The notes under the pieces: generated by a model
What the model was told of the DNA's origin: nothing
The model's database searches: none
The model's input: the letters and a program-made list of their open reading frames with translations, nothing else
Program-made: the position numbers and the translations under genes
NCBI RefSeq assembly: GCF_022836845.1
Contig: NZ_JAJNNZ010000001.1
Coordinates: 186,001-250,000 of the forward strand
DNA from: Vibrio gelatinilyticus
GTDB taxonomy: Bacteria; Pseudomonadota; Gammaproteobacteria; Enterobacterales; Vibrionaceae
Direction: 5' to 3'
Length of the DNA stretch: 64,000 nt
In this document: piece after piece, positions 8,370 through 20,781 of the stretch
Layout: each line of letters opens with the position of its first letter
Position numbering within the stretch: position 1 is the stretch's first letter

Positions 8370-10304
8370 ATGAGTATTTTTGATCACTATCAAGCACGCT
8401 ATGAAGCGGCAAAAGATGAAGAGCTATCACTACAAGAATTCTTGGCTCTGTGTAAAGATGACAAAAGCGCCTATGCAAATGCAGCAGAACGGTTGTTGCT
8501 TGCAATAGGTGAAGCTGAAGTCATCGATACTGCTCAAGATCCACGCTTGAGCAGAATTTTTTCTAACCGAGTCATTTCGCGTTATAAAACTTTTGAGGAT
8601 TTTTACGGTATGGAAGATGCTATTGAGCAAATAGTGTCCTACCTTAAGCATGCGGCTCAAGGGCTCGAAGAGCGCAAGCAGATCCTTTATCTCTTAGGGC
8701 CTGTTGGTGGCGGTAAATCATCACTGGCGGAAAAACTAAAAGCCCTGATGCAAAAAATGCCAATTTATGTTCTCTCTGCTGATGGAGTACGCAGCCCAGT
8801 GAATGACCATCCATTCTGTCTCTTCGACGTCTCAGAAGATGGTGATTTACTGCAACGCGAATATGGTATCGAGAAGCGATATTTACGTTCCATAATGTCT
8901 CCCTGGGCAGCAAAGCGCCTACACGATTTTGGCGGTGATATTTCCAAATTTAAAGTCGTAAAAGTACGCCCTTCTATCTTAGATCAAGTCGCCATAGCCA
9001 AAACAGAGCCTGGTGACGAAAATAATCAGGATATTTCTTCGCTTGTAGGTAAGGTGGATATCCGTCAGCTTGAACATTTTTCACAAGATGATCCTGATGC
9101 TTACAGCTACTCAGGTGCCTTGTGTAAAGCCAACCAGGGTTTGATGGAATTTGTCGAAATGTTCAAAGCCCCCATCAAAGTTCTTCACCCTTTACTAACT
9201 GCTACACAAGAAGGCAACTTCAATGGCACGGAAGGTCTATCTGCTTTACCTTTTGACGGCATGATTCTCGCCCACTCGAACGAATCGGAGTGGCAGACTT
9301 TTAGAAATAACAGAAATAACGAAGCGTTTTTAGATAGGGTCTACATCGTCAAAGTGCCTTATTGTTTGCGAGTGTCTGAAGAGGTCAAGATCTATCAAAA
9401 ACTGCTCGACCACAGTGAACTTTCGAAAGCGCCATGCTCGCCTAGTACCCTAGACTTACTTGCACAGTTCAGTATTTTGTCTCGACTAAAAGAGCCAGAA
9501 AATTCTTCTCTATTTTCGAAGATGCGCGTTTATGATGGTGAAACACTCAAAGACACCGATCCAAAAGCCAAAAGTTACCAAGAATATCGGGATTACGCGG
9601 GCGTTGATGAAGGCATGTCCGGTCTATCAACTCGTTTCGCATTCAAAATCCTGTCCAGAGTATTTAACTTTGATCAGACTGAAGTTGCTGCGAACCCTGT
9701 TCACCTGTTCTATGTCATTGAACAGCAAATAGAACGAGAGCAATTCCCTCAAGAAGTCGGCGAGAAATATCTTGAGTTCCTTAAAGGTTATCTTGTACCG
9801 CGATACGTTGAGTTTATTGGTAAAGAGATTCAAACCGCTTATTTGGAATCTTATTCCGAATACGGTCAGAACATTTTTGATCGCTATGTCACTTACGCTG
9901 ATTTCTGGATTCAAGATCAGGAATATCGTGATCCTGAAACAGGCCAGCTATTTGACCGCTCGTCTCTCAATGAGGAGTTAGAAAAAATCGAGAAGACAGC
10001 AGGTATTAGTAATCCAAAGGATTTCCGAAATGAAATAGTCAACTTTGTGCTCCGAGCTAAAGCGCACAACAATGGGAAAAACCCTGTATGGACTAGTTAC
10101 GAGAAACTTCGTACCGTCATCGAGAAGAAAATGTTCTCGAACACAGAAGAGTTACTTCCTGTTATTTCATTCAACACCAAAACATCTTCTGAAGACCAAC
10201 GAAAACACGATGACTTCGTTAATCGGATGATGGAGAAGGGCTATACAGAGAAACAGGTTCGTTTGTTGTCTGAATGGTATTTGCGCGTACGTAAATCCTC
10301 ATAA
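8370..10304 (+). CDS. prkA: PrkA family serine protein kinase (YeaG)
   Basis: 644 residues, as in E. coli YeaG (644). The N-terminal PrkA AAA+ domain carries Walker A LGPVGGGKSS near residues 109-118; the C-terminal part is the PrkA C-terminal domain. The protein phosphorylates substrates on serine and, with YeaH, acts in nitrogen starvation and stationary-phase adaptation in enterobacteria. ATG at 8370 has AAGGGGA upstream. It is first of a three-gene unit prkA-yeaH-spoVR, a conserved module. The 220-base upstream region contains CCCTACTAGG, only loosely like a sigma-S -10. Confidence 0.97.
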   Translation: MSIFDHYQARYEAAKDEELSLQEFLALCKDDKSAYANAAERLLLAIGEAEVIDTAQDPRLSRIFSNRVISRYKTFEDFYGMEDAIEQIVSYLKHAAQGLEERKQILYLLGPVGGGKSSLAEKLKALMQKMPIYVLSADGVRSPVNDHPFCLFDVSEDGDLLQREYGIEKRYLRSIMSPWAAKRLHDFGGDISKFKVVKVRPSILDQVAIAKTEPGDENNQDISSLVGKVDIRQLEHFSQDDPDAYSYSGALCKANQGLMEFVEMFKAPIKVLHPLLTATQEGNFNGTEGLSALPFDGMILAHSNESEWQTFRNNRNNEAFLDRVYIVKVPYCLRVSEEVKIYQKLLDHSELSKAPCSPSTLDLLAQFSILSRLKEPENSSLFSKMRVYDGETLKDTDPKAKSYQEYRDYAGVDEGMSGLSTRFAFKILSRVFNFDQTEVAANPVHLFYVIEQQIEREQFPQEVGEKYLEFLKGYLVPRYVEFIGKEIQTAYLESYSEYGQNIFDRYVTYADFWIQDQEYRDPETGQLFDRSSLNEELEKIEKTAGISNPKDFRNEIVNFVLRAKAHNNGKNPVWTSYEKLRTVIEKKMFSNTEELLPVISFNTKTSSEDQRKHDDFVNRMMEKGYTEKQVRLLSEWYLRVRKSS

Positions 10305-10316
10305 GTGAGTGGCTAT

Positions 10317-10336
10317 AGCGGCGCTCTGGCGCTGCT
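10317..10336 (+). repeat. Intercistronic hairpin between prkA and yeaH
   Basis: AGCGGCGC, loop TCTG, GCGCTGCT; eight pairs including one G.U. There is no T tract, so it is more likely an mRNA stability or processing element than a terminator. It would allow different mRNA levels for prkA and the downstream pair. Confidence 0.65.
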
Positions 10337-10361
10337 CATTCGCTAATTATAGGAGTAGCTT

Positions 10362-11633
10362 ATGGCACAATTTATAGATAGGCGATTGAATGGTAAGAAT
10401 AAAAGCTCTGTTAATAGGCAGCGCTTTATTCGACGCCATAAACAAAAGATCAAAGAATCAGTCACGGATGCTGTGAATCGCCGGTCCATCACGAACACTG
10501 AGTCCGGTGAAGATGTTTCTATCCCACACAAGGATATCAGCGAGCCTGTATTCCATCAAGGCCAAGGCGGTGTTCGGGACCGCGTTCACCCGGGGAATGA
10601 TCAGTTTATTACCGGAGATAAAATAGAGCGCCCACCTAAAGGAGGCCAGGGAGGTGGTTCTGGGCAGGGCGACGCAAGTCAAGACGGCGAAGGTCAGGAT
10701 GACTTTAACTTTCAGATCTCCAAAGACGAATACCTCGATATTTTGTTCGATGATCTTGAGCTTCCCAATCTAGAGAAAAACCAGATAAACAAAATCAAAG
10801 AGTGGAAAACTCATCGCGCTGGCTACCAAACGGCCGGTATGCCATCCAACATCGCAATCGTACGCTCCCTACAGCAATCACTGGCACGACGTACAGCCAT
10901 GACAGCGGGAAAACGTAAACAGCTTGATAAACTAATGGCGCAACTCGATGAAGTTAAAATTAGTGAGCCAGCTAAGCCGATGGAAGAAAAGCGTCTAAGT
11001 GACGAAATCGCTGAACTTAGGAAAAAAATCGAAAGTGTCCCTTTCATCGACACATTTGATTTGCGTTTTAAAAACTACGAAAAACGCCCCGTTCCCTCGA
11101 GTCAAGCTGTGATGTTCTGTTTAATGGACGTGTCAGGCTCGATGGATCAGGCAACCAAAGACATGGCAAAACGATTTTATGTATTACTTTACCTCTTCTT
11201 AACAAGGACGTATGAGAATGTCGAAGTTGTGTTTATACGGCACCATACACAAGCGAAGGAAGTCGACGAACACGAATTTTTCTATTCCCAAGAAACCGGC
11301 GGTACTATCGTATCGAGTGCTCTGAAGCTTATGGATCAGATAGTCAAAGAGCGCTTCCCTCTTGAAGAATGGAATATCTATGCAGCTCAAGCGTCTGATG
11401 GCGATAACTGGGCTGACGACTCTCCGCGTTGTAAGGAACTATTGGTGAAAAGCCTTTTGCCTGCTTGCCAATATTATTCTTACATCGAAATTACTCGAAG
11501 AACGCATCAAACGCTGTGGCATGAATATGAAAAACTTGAGCAAGAGTTTAGTAATTTTGCCATGAAGAATATCCGTTCTGTAGAAGACATCTACCCCGTG
11601 TTTAGGGAGTTGTTTCAAAAAGAGACAGCATAG
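10362..11633 (+). CDS. yeaH: YeaH/YhbH family protein with C-terminal VWA domain (UPF0229)
   Basis: 423 residues, near the 427 of E. coli YeaH. The N-terminal half is basic and low in complexity with a Gly/Gln-rich linker (residues about 85-110). The C-terminal half is a von Willebrand A domain with a MIDAS motif DVSGS at residues 256-260. YeaH works with the PrkA kinase; its biochemical role is not known. ATG at 10362 follows TAGGAG. It lies 57 bases after prkA and 11 bases before spoVR, so co-transcription is likely. Confidence 0.96.
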   Translation: MAQFIDRRLNGKNKSSVNRQRFIRRHKQKIKESVTDAVNRRSITNTESGEDVSIPHKDISEPVFHQGQGGVRDRVHPGNDQFITGDKIERPPKGGQGGGSGQGDASQDGEGQDDFNFQISKDEYLDILFDDLELPNLEKNQINKIKEWKTHRAGYQTAGMPSNIAIVRSLQQSLARRTAMTAGKRKQLDKLMAQLDEVKISEPAKPMEEKRLSDEIAELRKKIESVPFIDTFDLRFKNYEKRPVPSSQAVMFCLMDVSGSMDQATKDMAKRFYVLLYLFLTRTYENVEVVFIRHHTQAKEVDEHEFFYSQETGGTIVSSALKLMDQIVKERFPLEEWNIYAAQASDGDNWADDSPRCKELLVKSLLPACQYYSYIEITRRTHQTLWHEYEKLEQEFSNFAMKNIRSVEDIYPVFRELFQKETA

Positions 11634-11644
11634 GGAGTTTGTGT

Positions 11645-13183
11645 ATGACCTCTAAGACAAAGACGAAGACTAACAACAGGATGCTACCTGATGGTCCAGA
11701 TTGGACCTTCGACCTGATAGAAAAATATCACGTCGAAATCAAACGGGTTGCTAAGCACTATCGGTTAGATACATACCCCAATCAAATTGAAGTGATCACT
11801 TCAGAGCAAATGATGGATGCCTATTCCAGCATTGGCATGCCTATCAATTATAACCACTGGTCATTCGGTAAGAAATTTATTCAAACAGAGCAAGGCTACA
11901 AACATGGCCAAATGGGGCTAGCCTATGAGATTGTTATTAACTCAAACCCTTGTATTGCCTACTTGATGGAAGAAAACACCGTAACTATGCAGGCGTTGGT
12001 CATGGCGCATGCCTGCTATGGGCATAATTCCTTCTTCAAGGGAAACTACCTCTTTCAAACTTGGACCGATGCAAGCTCAATCATAGATTACCTACTATTC
12101 GCGAAAAACTACATTGCCGATTGTGAAGAGAAATATGGTATTGAAGAAGTTGAGCAAATCCTTGATTCTTGCCATGCGTTGATGAATTTTGGAGTTGATC
12201 GTTACAAGCGTCCAGAAAAGATATCAATCGCCGAAGAAAAAGCCCGTCAATTAGAGCGTGAATCTTATCTTCAATCTCAAGTTAATGAACTGTGGCGCAC
12301 AGTACCAAAAAATAAAACAGTGGAAGAGAAAAACAAGATTCGCTTTCCTAGTGAGCCGCAAGAAAACATTCTGTATTTCATAGAGAAAAATGCACCGTTG
12401 CTTGAATCATGGCAGCGAGAGATAGTCAGAATTGTGCGTAAGGTCAGCCAGTACTTTTATCCGCAGAAGCAAACTCAAGTCATGAACGAAGGTTGGGCGA
12501 CCTTTTGGCACTACACCATACTCAACCATCTCTATGATGAAGGTGTGGTAAGCGATAAGTTCATTCTCGAATTTCTGCATAGCCACACTGGCGTTGTTGC
12601 GCAGCCCGAATATAACAGCCCATATTTCAGTGGAATAAATCCATACGCACTGGGTTTTGCGATGTTTCGTGATATCAAGCGGATCTGTGAAGAGCCCACC
12701 GAAGAGGACCAGGAATGGTTTCCCGATTTAGCAGGCACCGATTGGCTCGAAGCGATTCACTTTGCAATGCATAACTTTAAGGATGAAAGCTTTATTAGCC
12801 AATACCTGTCACCCAAAGTAATGCGAGACTTTAAATTTTTCTCTGTGCTCGACGACGACCGTAAAAACTATATTGAAGTGTCGGCCATCCACAATGAAGT
12901 GGGTTATCGACAGATTCGAGAAACGTTAGCGGCACAATATAACCTCAGTAATCTGGAGCCCAACATTCAAGTGTTCAATGTCGATGTGCGAGGAGATCGC
13001 TCAATTACCTTGCAGCATGTTCCTCACAACCGGATCCCACTGGATAAAGGCTACGATGAAGTTTTAAAGCATCTTTATCGACTTTGGGGCTTTGATGTTA
13101 TTTTGGAAGAAGTAAAAGAGTCTGGGCGTCGTGAGATCTTAGCGACGTGTCCGAAAAGAGAACCCTACAACGCTACTATTTGA
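11645..13183 (+). CDS. SpoVR family protein (YcgB)
   Basis: 512 residues. Despite the Bacillus name it is widespread in proteobacteria beside prkA and yeaH and its biochemistry is unresolved. The SpoVR core is evident from the GPDWTFDLIEKYH start region and the HACYGHNSFFKGN and NEGWATFWHY segments, which are the family's most conserved blocks and may bind metal (inference). The ATG at 11645 was chosen: AGGGAG lies seven bases upstream, whereas the in-frame TTG at 11639 would overlap that ribosome site. Last gene of the prkA module. Confidence 0.96.
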   Translation: MTSKTKTKTNNRMLPDGPDWTFDLIEKYHVEIKRVAKHYRLDTYPNQIEVITSEQMMDAYSSIGMPINYNHWSFGKKFIQTEQGYKHGQMGLAYEIVINSNPCIAYLMEENTVTMQALVMAHACYGHNSFFKGNYLFQTWTDASSIIDYLLFAKNYIADCEEKYGIEEVEQILDSCHALMNFGVDRYKRPEKISIAEEKARQLERESYLQSQVNELWRTVPKNKTVEEKNKIRFPSEPQENILYFIEKNAPLLESWQREIVRIVRKVSQYFYPQKQTQVMNEGWATFWHYTILNHLYDEGVVSDKFILEFLHSHTGVVAQPEYNSPYFSGINPYALGFAMFRDIKRICEEPTEEDQEWFPDLAGTDWLEAIHFAMHNFKDESFISQYLSPKVMRDFKFFSVLDDDRKNYIEVSAIHNEVGYRQIRETLAAQYNLSNLEPNIQVFNVDVRGDRSITLQHVPHNRIPLDKGYDEVLKHLYRLWGFDVILEEVKESGRREILATCPKREPYNATI

Positions 13184-13208
13184 GCAAATTAACAAGACAA
13201 GAAAAGCA

Positions 13209-13239
13209 AAAAGGCACTGGGATGAAACCAGTGCCTTTT
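13209..13239. terminator. Bidirectional terminator between spoVR and hisIE
   Basis: AAAAGGCACTGG (13209-13220) pairs with CCAGTGCCTTTT (13228-13239), loop GATGAAA. A and T tracts flank it on both sides, so it serves both convergent units. Confidence 0.92.
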
Positions 13240-13258
13240 GTTTTGGTTATTAGTCTGG

Positions 13259-13881
13259 TTATTTATGTCGCTCTTTGAGCTTATTCACCACATCGTTCAT
13301 TGATAGGCCTTGATCTTGAAGAAGAACCATCAGGTGATAAATCAAATCAGCTGATTCACACACTAGCTCCGCTTTGTCGCCCGACGTTGCCGCAAGCGCG
13401 ACTTCAACACCTTCTTCGCCCACTTTCTGCGAAATACGCTTGGTGCCACGACCGTATAAGCTCGCCGTGTAAGAAGATTGCGGATCCGCATCTTTTCGAG
13501 CGGCAAGTAGCTGCTCAAGCTGATGAAGCCACACCATCTGGGACTCTTCTTGATTATCGGCATCGAAACACGTCGTCGTCCCCGTATGGCATGTTGGGCC
13601 AACAGGTTCTACTTTGAGCAGTAACGTATCATTATCACAATCAAGCGAAATGTTCTTAAGTTGAAGAACATTCCCCGATGTCTCACCTTTAGTCCAAAGG
13701 CGTGACTTGGTACGAGAGAAAAAAGTTACATGCTCTGTTTCCAATGTTTTCTCAAGCGCTTCTGGGTTCATATATCCCATCATAAGAACTTGACTAGATT
13801 GAAAATCTTGAATAATCGCAGGTACGAGACCGTCAACCTTTTCCCAATCGATACGCTCCTTTAACGCGGCTACTGCTTCAC

Positions 13882-13885
<4 letters not shown>
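13259..13885 (-). CDS. hisI: Bifunctional phosphoribosyl-AMP cyclohydrolase / phosphoribosyl-ATP pyrophosphatase
   Basis: 208 residues (HisIE). The N-terminal cyclohydrolase domain (about 1-115) shows [10 protein letters not shown], the WTKGETSGN loop and CHTGTTTCF, with metal-binding residues. The C-terminal pyrophosphatase domain (about 120-208) has the E-rich [14 protein letters not shown] helix. It carries out steps two and three of histidine synthesis. ATG at 13885 overlaps the hisF stop by four bases. Last gene of the operon. Confidence 0.98.
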
Positions 13886-15410
<1,525 letters not shown>

Positions 15411-15447
15411 TATCAATACTGTTTTACAACTCCAAATAAGCTAGTAA

Positions 15448-16071
15448 CTACACCAACTCTAGGAAATTCTGAATAAGTCTTGAACCGGCTTTTGACGAGC
15501 GCTCAGGGTGGAACTGAACACCGTAATAATTACCACTTTGAATTGCGGCGCTAAATGGGGTGCCATATTCGCAATCTGCGATGGTGTAATCACCGACTGG
15601 CATGCCAAAGCTGTGAACGAAATAGAAGTATTCGCCTTCTTCAATACCATTAAAAAGAGGGTTGTTTGGCTTTGACTTAACGGTATTCCATCCCATGTGT
15701 GGCAGTGGCAAATCTCCGGTTTCTAAGCGCTTCACTTCTCCTTCACAAAGTCCTAGACATTCAACTAACTCGTCCGCCTTTTGGCCTTTTTCTTGCGACA
15801 GTTTACCCAATAGTTGCATCCCTAGGCAGATGCCCAGAACCGGCTTTTCGATTTGTTTCACCAATTCAATAAGGTTGCGCTCTGCTAGGTTTTTCATTGC
15901 CTCACTGGCGGTGCCTACTCCTGGCAAAAATAACTTGTCTGCCGCTAGAACCACCTGTGGATCTTTCGAAATGCTAACCTGATAGCCTAAACGCTCAATC
16001 GAAAATTTTACCGATGACACATTGGCACAACCAGTATCAATAATGACTACATTTTGTAGACTCTTGACCAT
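15448..16071 (-). CDS. hisH: Imidazole glycerol phosphate synthase, glutaminase subunit
   Basis: 207 residues, class I glutamine amidotransferase. The nucleophile cysteine sits in GICLGMQLL (about residue 81) and the His/Glu pair in FHPERS near the C-terminus. It supplies ammonia to HisF. ATG overlaps the hisB stop as TAATG at 16069-16073. Confidence 0.98.
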   Translation of the reverse strand: MVKSLQNVVIIDTGCANVSSVKFSIERLGYQVSISKDPQVVLAADKLFLPGVGTASEAMKNLAERNLIELVKQIEKPVLGICLGMQLLGKLSQEKGQKADELVECLGLCEGEVKRLETGDLPLPHMGWNTVKSKPNNPLFNGIEEGEYFYFVHSFGMPVGDYTIADCEYGTPFSAAIQSGNYYGVQFHPERSSKAGSRLIQNFLELV

Positions 16072-17144
16072 TACAACACCCCTTTGCTGCTTGGAAGCTC
16101 ATTACCTTCGACTTTGATCGCCTGACGTAACGTACGACCAAACGCTTTAAACAAACTCTCGATGATATGGTGATCATTGTCGCCAGATGAGGAAAGGTGC
16201 AAAGTACACGCTAGGGTATCGGTAAGTGAACGGAAAAAGTGAACGACCATCTCAGTTGAAAGATCACCAACTTGTTCACGCGAAAACTCCGCTTCAAATT
16301 TAAGGTATGGACGCCCTGATAAGTCCAAACCACATTGAGCTAAACATTCGTCCATCGGCAAGCTAAAACCAAATCGACCGATACCACGTTTGTCACCGAG
16401 TGCTTCTTTGAGAGCTTGACCTAAAGCCAACGCCGTATCTTCAACGGTGTGGTGATCATCAATGTGTAGATCGCCATCCACGAGACACTTCATCTGGAAA
16501 CCACCGTGAGTCGCGATTTGATCTAGCATGTGGTCAAAAAATCCCATACCCGTTGAAATCTCATTGCCGCCCGCTTCATCAAGGTTTACCCGTACTTTGA
16601 TGTCGGTCTCTTTTGTGGTTCTTACGACTTCTGCGATGCGAGCATTGATGGTCAGGTCTTTCAGAATCTGTTTCCAACACATTGTCTCTGGATTGTACTG
16701 AATACCGCGAATAGCCATGTTTTCTGCCAATTGAAGATCCGTGGTTCGGTCACCAATCACTGCCGATGTTTTAAAATCAACTTTGCCGCTTTGAAGGTAT
16801 TCTTTAACCATGCCTAACTTGGGCTTGCGACATGAGCAGTTGTCCTCCTCGAAGTGAGGACAAATCAATACATCGTCAAACTTAACGCCCTGAGACTCAA
16901 AGATCTCCATCATCATATTGTGTGGTGCGTCAAAATCGTCTTGTGGGTAACTCTCTGTACCAAGGCCATCTTGGTTTGTAACCATCACTAGACGATAGCC
17001 AGCATCTTGCAGTGCCAGTAGACTAGGTATGACGTGAGGCTCTAGCTTGAGCTTATCTAAACGGTCAACCTGAAAGTCTACAGGGGGCTCAACGATTAAC
17101 GTACCATCACGGTCAATAAATAAAATCTTTTGTTGGTTGCTCAC
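16071..17144 (-). CDS. hisB: Bifunctional histidinol-phosphatase / imidazoleglycerol-phosphate dehydratase
   Basis: 357 residues with two domains, as in enterobacteria. The N-terminal HAD phosphatase (about 1-165) has FIDRDGTL at residues 9-16 and a Cys-rich zinc loop ([11 protein letters not shown]). The C-terminal dehydratase (about 168-357) has the metal-binding HHTVED and DNDHHIIES motifs. It catalyses steps six and eight. The start is GTG at 17144, preceded by AAAGGA. Confidence 0.98.
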   Translation of the reverse strand: MSNQQKILFIDRDGTLIVEPPVDFQVDRLDKLKLEPHVIPSLLALQDAGYRLVMVTNQDGLGTESYPQDDFDAPHNMMMEIFESQGVKFDDVLICPHFEEDNCSCRKPKLGMVKEYLQSGKVDFKTSAVIGDRTTDLQLAENMAIRGIQYNPETMCWKQILKDLTINARIAEVVRTTKETDIKVRVNLDEAGGNEISTGMGFFDHMLDQIATHGGFQMKCLVDGDLHIDDHHTVEDTALALGQALKEALGDKRGIGRFGFSLPMDECLAQCGLDLSGRPYLKFEAEFSREQVGDLSTEMVVHFFRSLTDTLACTLHLSSSGDNDHHIIESLFKAFGRTLRQAIKVEGNELPSSKGVL

Positions 17145-17173
17145 TTTAATAAGTCCTTTTTATGATGGCATGC

Positions 17174-18226
17174 TTATGCAGCAGTTTGTTCTAATTGATT
17201 TCGAATAAATGACAGTGTTTTTTCACACTCGTCGCGATTCCCGACGCTGATCCGTACGCAGTTTTCAATTGGTGAATTGCGAAGAATAATACCGGAGTCC
17301 CAAGCGGCTTTAAATAACTCGTCCCCATTGGCAAATTCCACCAATAGGTAGTTGCCCCAACCTTCGAAGACCGTAACGCCAGATAAGGTAGACAAACCCG
17401 CTTGCAAATAAGCTCGGTTAGCATTGAGGTCCAACACTTGGAACTTTGCGCGGGCAAGACCTTGCTCGGATAAAGCTTGTATTGCAATTTCAGCCACGGG
17501 AATTGGCACAGGGTAAGGTGCGATGACCTTAAGCAAAACATTGATAAGCTCTTCGTTGGCCAAGGTAAAACCACAGCGTAATCCGGCCAAAGCAAATGCC
17601 TTGGATAGCGTTCGCAAAATCGCTAAGTTTGGGTATTGTTCTAACAGGTCAACCGTTGAGGCTTCAGGGCAGAAATCGATATAAGCTTCATCCATAACAA
17701 CGATGGCTTTGTCTTTCGTCATTTCGAGCAATGAGATAATGTCGTCGCGCTTAACCAAATTACCGGTTGGGTTATTGGGACTACAAACAAATACCAATTT
17801 TACGCCATCTAGGTTGGCTTCAATTTCCGGTAAGTTAAGCTGCCAATCTTCTGTTAACGGCACCGTTTTACGCTCAACGCCAATGGTTTCTGCGCTAATG
17901 GCATACATGCCATAGGTAGGTGGACAAAATAGGATGCTATCTTCACTAGGCTCACAAAAGGCGCGGATCAATAATTCGATGCCTTCATCTGCACCACGCG
18001 AGGTCAGCGTTTGCTCTGGTCGCACCCCAGCATACGCAGCATAAGCTTCGATTAGCGCTTTGGGCTGACATTCGCTGTAGCGGTTTAAACGAGCAAAGTC
18101 CGTTTTATATTCGTTGTTAAACGGTGATTCGTTGGCATTTAGCCAGATATCACCAGAGCCACCGATGCGCCTTGCTGACAAGTAGGGCGTGAGTTTCTGA
18201 ACTTGTTTTCGAGCGAGTTTTTCCAT
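17174..18226 (-). CDS. hisC: Histidinol-phosphate aminotransferase
   Basis: 350 residues, a fold-type I PLP enzyme. The PLP lysine is in [15 protein letters not shown] (about residue 211), and the SPNNPTGN loop binds cofactor phosphate surroundings. It transfers an amino group from glutamate to imidazole acetol phosphate. ATG at 18226 overlaps the hisD stop as TAATG. Confidence 0.98.
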   Translation of the reverse strand: MEKLARKQVQKLTPYLSARRIGGSGDIWLNANESPFNNEYKTDFARLNRYSECQPKALIEAYAAYAGVRPEQTLTSRGADEGIELLIRAFCEPSEDSILFCPPTYGMYAISAETIGVERKTVPLTEDWQLNLPEIEANLDGVKLVFVCSPNNPTGNLVKRDDIISLLEMTKDKAIVVMDEAYIDFCPEASTVDLLEQYPNLAILRTLSKAFALAGLRCGFTLANEELINVLLKVIAPYPVPIPVAEIAIQALSEQGLARAKFQVLDLNANRAYLQAGLSTLSGVTVFEGWGNYLLVEFANGDELFKAAWDSGIILRNSPIENCVRISVGNRDECEKTLSFIRNQLEQTAA

Positions 18227-19524
18227 TACTTTCTCTCCATTGCAAGCTTTTCAACTCGAATAGTGACCGCACGCTTGTGCGCATCTAGGCCTTCGGCTTC
18301 GGCCATAGTGACCACTGTCGGCGCCAATCCTTTAAGACCATCAGCAGAAAGCTCCTGTACCGTCATACGTTTTGAAAAGTCGGCCAAACCTAAACTTGAG
18401 TAGGTCCGCGTATAACCGTAAGTCGGCAGCACGTGGTTAGTCCCTGAAGCGTAATCACCTGCAGATTCAGGCGACCAGTCACCAAGGAAAATAGAGCCTG
18501 CATTGTCAAGCAATGGCAACAACTCTCTAGGACTCTTAGTCTGAACAATCAAGTGTTCAGGTCCATAATAGTTAGAGATAGATATACACTGAGTTAGAGA
18601 GTCAGCGATGATAATCAAGCTCGATCCCAACGCTTGCTCAGCGATATCGGCGCGAGACAATTCTTTTAACTGCTTTTTCACCGCCTCGGTCACCTGATCG
18701 GCAATGAACGGTGATGGCGTGACGAGCACGACTTGTGAATCCGGGCCGTGCTCTGCCTGGCTAAGTAAATCAGCCGCAACAAAGTCTGGGTCTGCGGTTT
18801 CATCAGCGATAACCAGGACTTCTGAAGGACCCGCTGGCATATCGATAGCCGCACCACGAAAGTCATTGCTGACCTGTCTTTTCGCTTCAGTAACATACGC
18901 ATTACCTGGGCCAAAAATTTTATCTACTTTAGAGACACTTTCAGTGCCATAAGCCATAGCGGCTACTGCTTGCCCACCACCAACATTGTACACTTCGTCA
19001 ATTTTGCACAGTTTGGCGACATATAAGATTTCATCAGCGATTGGCGGTGGCGAGCAAAGTACCACTTTTCGACAGCCTGCAATCTGCGAAGGCACACCCA
19101 ACATTAATACGGTTGATGGCAGTGGAGCGCTTCCACCTGGAATATACAGCCCCACAGTATTAATTGGCCGTGTCACTTGTTCGCAGATCACACCAGGCTG
19201 GGTTTCTACTCGCAACGTTTCTTGTTTCTGCGCGGTATGAAATTTGGCAATGTTCGAATAGGCTTGCTCTAAAGCTTGCTTCATACCGCTCGACAAACGT
19301 CCACAGGCAGCCTCAATTTCATTGGCCGTCACACGAATAGATTGAGGACGTACCCTATCAAACTTCTCAGTAAGATCCAGTAGCGCTTCATCACCACCTT
19401 CGCGAACAGCAGCAATGACATCTGCTACAGCCGAAGTGATATTCGCACCTTCCGAAATGGCTGGACGTTCTAAGATCGAATCTTGCTGGTTTTCACTTAA
19501 AGACTGCCATACAACGGTTCTCAT
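18226..19524 (-). CDS. hisD: Histidinol dehydrogenase
   Basis: 432 residues, close to the 434 of E. coli HisD. It oxidises histidinol to histidine with two NAD+ and a zinc ion. Conserved blocks are [20 protein letters not shown], the [12 protein letters not shown] segment, [11 protein letters not shown] and [13 protein letters not shown] at 19524 begins five bases after the hisG stop. Confidence 0.98.
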   Translation of the reverse strand: MRTVVWQSLSENQQDSILERPAISEGANITSAVADVIAAVREGGDEALLDLTEKFDRVRPQSIRVTANEIEAACGRLSSGMKQALEQAYSNIAKFHTAQKQETLRVETQPGVICEQVTRPINTVGLYIPGGSAPLPSTVLMLGVPSQIAGCRKVVLCSPPPIADEILYVAKLCKIDEVYNVGGGQAVAAMAYGTESVSKVDKIFGPGNAYVTEAKRQVSNDFRGAAIDMPAGPSEVLVIADETADPDFVAADLLSQAEHGPDSQVVLVTPSPFIADQVTEAVKKQLKELSRADIAEQALGSSLIIIADSLTQCISISNYYGPEHLIVQTKSPRELLPLLDNAGSIFLGDWSPESAGDYASGTNHVLPTYGYTRTYSSLGLADFSKRMTVQELSADGLKGLAPTVVTMAEAEGLDAHKRAVTIRVEKLAMERK

Positions 19525-19529
19525 ACTGA

Positions 19530-20426
19530 CTACCCCATCATTTTCTCAATTGGTAGCACGAGAATTGAACTCGCACCTAGCTCTTTAAGCTGCTCCATCG
19601 TCTCCCAGAACAGATTTTCTGTACTCACCAAGTGAACAGCCACTCGCTCTTTATCTGTAGACAAAGGCAATACAGTCGGATCTTCAGCTCCAGGAAGCAA
19701 CGCCTTGATTTGTTCTAGCTTTTCAAGCGGGGCATGCAACATGATGTACTTGGACTCTTTAGCCTGCTGAACGCCCTGCATTCGAGTGAGAAGTTTATCG
19801 ATTAGCGCTAGTTTGTCGGCGTCAAACTCCCCTTTACGTTGAATTAGCGTCGCTTTAGAGCGGAAAATAACCTCTGCTTCCTTGAGGCCGTTAGCTTCAA
19901 GTGTTGCGCCTGTTGAAACCAAATCTGCAATCGCATCAGCTAGGCCAGCTCTAGGAGCTACTTCCACAGAGCCTGTGAGCATACAGGTACTAAAGTCTAC
20001 ACCCTGCTCATCCATATAGGCTTTTAACAGCTGAGGGTAAGTCGTCGCTATTCTCTTTCCGGCTAGGTCTTGTGGGCCGTTATAAGTTTCATCTTTATCA
20101 ATGGCAATCGACAAACGGCAGCCACCAAAGTCTAATCGACGTAGAGTTAAAAATTCGTTGTCTTCACCCAAAGCCTTGCGATCAAGACGGACTTCTTCCA
20201 ACTCATTTTCACCAATAAAGCCTAAATCGACGACTCCATCCATAATGAGGCCCGGGATATCATCATCACGCACCAACAAAAGATCAATTGGCATATTTAG
20301 TGAGTGAACAACTAACTTCTCTCCCATCACATTGAACTTAACACCGCATTTTTTGAGCAAGTCTTGGCTTTCTCTACTTAGGCGACCTTTTTTCTGAATT
20401 GCAATTCTTAGGCGTTGTGTTTGCAT
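19530..20426 (-). CDS. hisG: ATP phosphoribosyltransferase (long form)
   Basis: 298 residues, first and feedback-inhibited enzyme of histidine synthesis. Visible are the catalytic-domain starting block [17 protein letters not shown], the phosphate loop near [14 protein letters not shown] and a C-terminal regulatory ACT-like domain of about 75 residues. Start choice: ATG at 20426 has AGGGA seven bases upstream; an in-frame ATG at 20444 lies before that site and is rejected. The gene follows the his leader and attenuator. Confidence 0.98.
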   Translation of the reverse strand: MQTQRLRIAIQKKGRLSRESQDLLKKCGVKFNVMGEKLVVHSLNMPIDLLLVRDDDIPGLIMDGVVDLGFIGENELEEVRLDRKALGEDNEFLTLRRLDFGGCRLSIAIDKDETYNGPQDLAGKRIATTYPQLLKAYMDEQGVDFSTCMLTGSVEVAPRAGLADAIADLVSTGATLEANGLKEAEVIFRSKATLIQRKGEFDADKLALIDKLLTRMQGVQQAKESKYIMLHAPLEKLEQIKALLPGAEDPTVLPLSTDKERVAVHLVSTENLFWETMEQLKELGASSILVLPIEKMMG

Positions 20427-20471
20427 TGCGTTATCCCTGTGCATGATTTTGATTTTATTAATTTAAATACG

Positions 20472-20507
20472 AAAAAACCCTCGAGAGTTTTAGTCTCCCG
20501 AGGGTTT
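20472..20507 (-). terminator. his operon attenuator terminator
   Basis: On the minus strand AAACCCTCGGGAG pairs with CTCTCGAGGGTTT (one mismatch), followed by a run of six T. An upstream alternative stem between CCCGGGAG and CTCCCGGAG (about 20530-20556) shares the CTCCCG/CGGGAG sequence, allowing terminator/antiterminator switching. Confidence 0.92.
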
Positions 20508-20578
20508 ATGTATGCTATTTCTAACTGAACCTCCGGGAGTTTTATCATCTCCCGGGTATGCGCTCATCTCCCGAAAGA
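20508..20578 (-). promoter_or_regulatory. his attenuator pause/antiterminator region
   Basis: Between the leader peptide and the terminator are three copies of a CTCCCG-type half stem, in alternating orientation (about 20532, 20549 and 20568). They can pair in two mutually exclusive ways, the standard his attenuation arrangement. Pairing was judged by eye, not folded. Confidence 0.8.
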
Positions 20579-20629
20579 CTAGACTGGGTGATGGTGATGG
20601 TGATGAATTTTCATTTCATTAATGCGCAT
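20579..20629 (-). CDS. hisL: his operon leader peptide
   Basis: Sixteen codons, MRINEMKIHHHHHHPV, with six consecutive histidine codons at positions 9-14 and TAG stop at 20579-20581. E. coli HisL has seven. Ribosome stalling at these codons when charged tRNA-His is scarce would free the antiterminator and allow hisG transcription. Too short for ordinary gene calling. Confidence 0.95.
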   Translation of the reverse strand: MRINEMKIHHHHHHPV

Positions 20630-20730
20630 AGTTATTTATGTCGTGTTCGTTGATATGCCTTCACACTAACGAAGCTTCAGGGAATTTTCAACTATAAATT
20701 GTAAGTTTTTGGATTTTTTTTTTTATGATC

Positions 20731-20756
20731 AAAAAAGGAGGCCTTAGCCTCCTTTT
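20731..20756 (-). terminator. Terminator of the NhaC-family transporter gene
   Basis: On the minus strand AAAAGGAGGC, loop TAAG, GCCTCCTTTT, continuing to six T. Confidence 0.92.
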
Positions 20757-20781
20757 CAATACGTGAATCTATATCAAAATA

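Noticed and set aside
20591..20606. ATGGTG repeat resembling a small tandem repeat
   Set aside because: It is the reverse complement of alternating CAT and CAC histidine codons in hisL.
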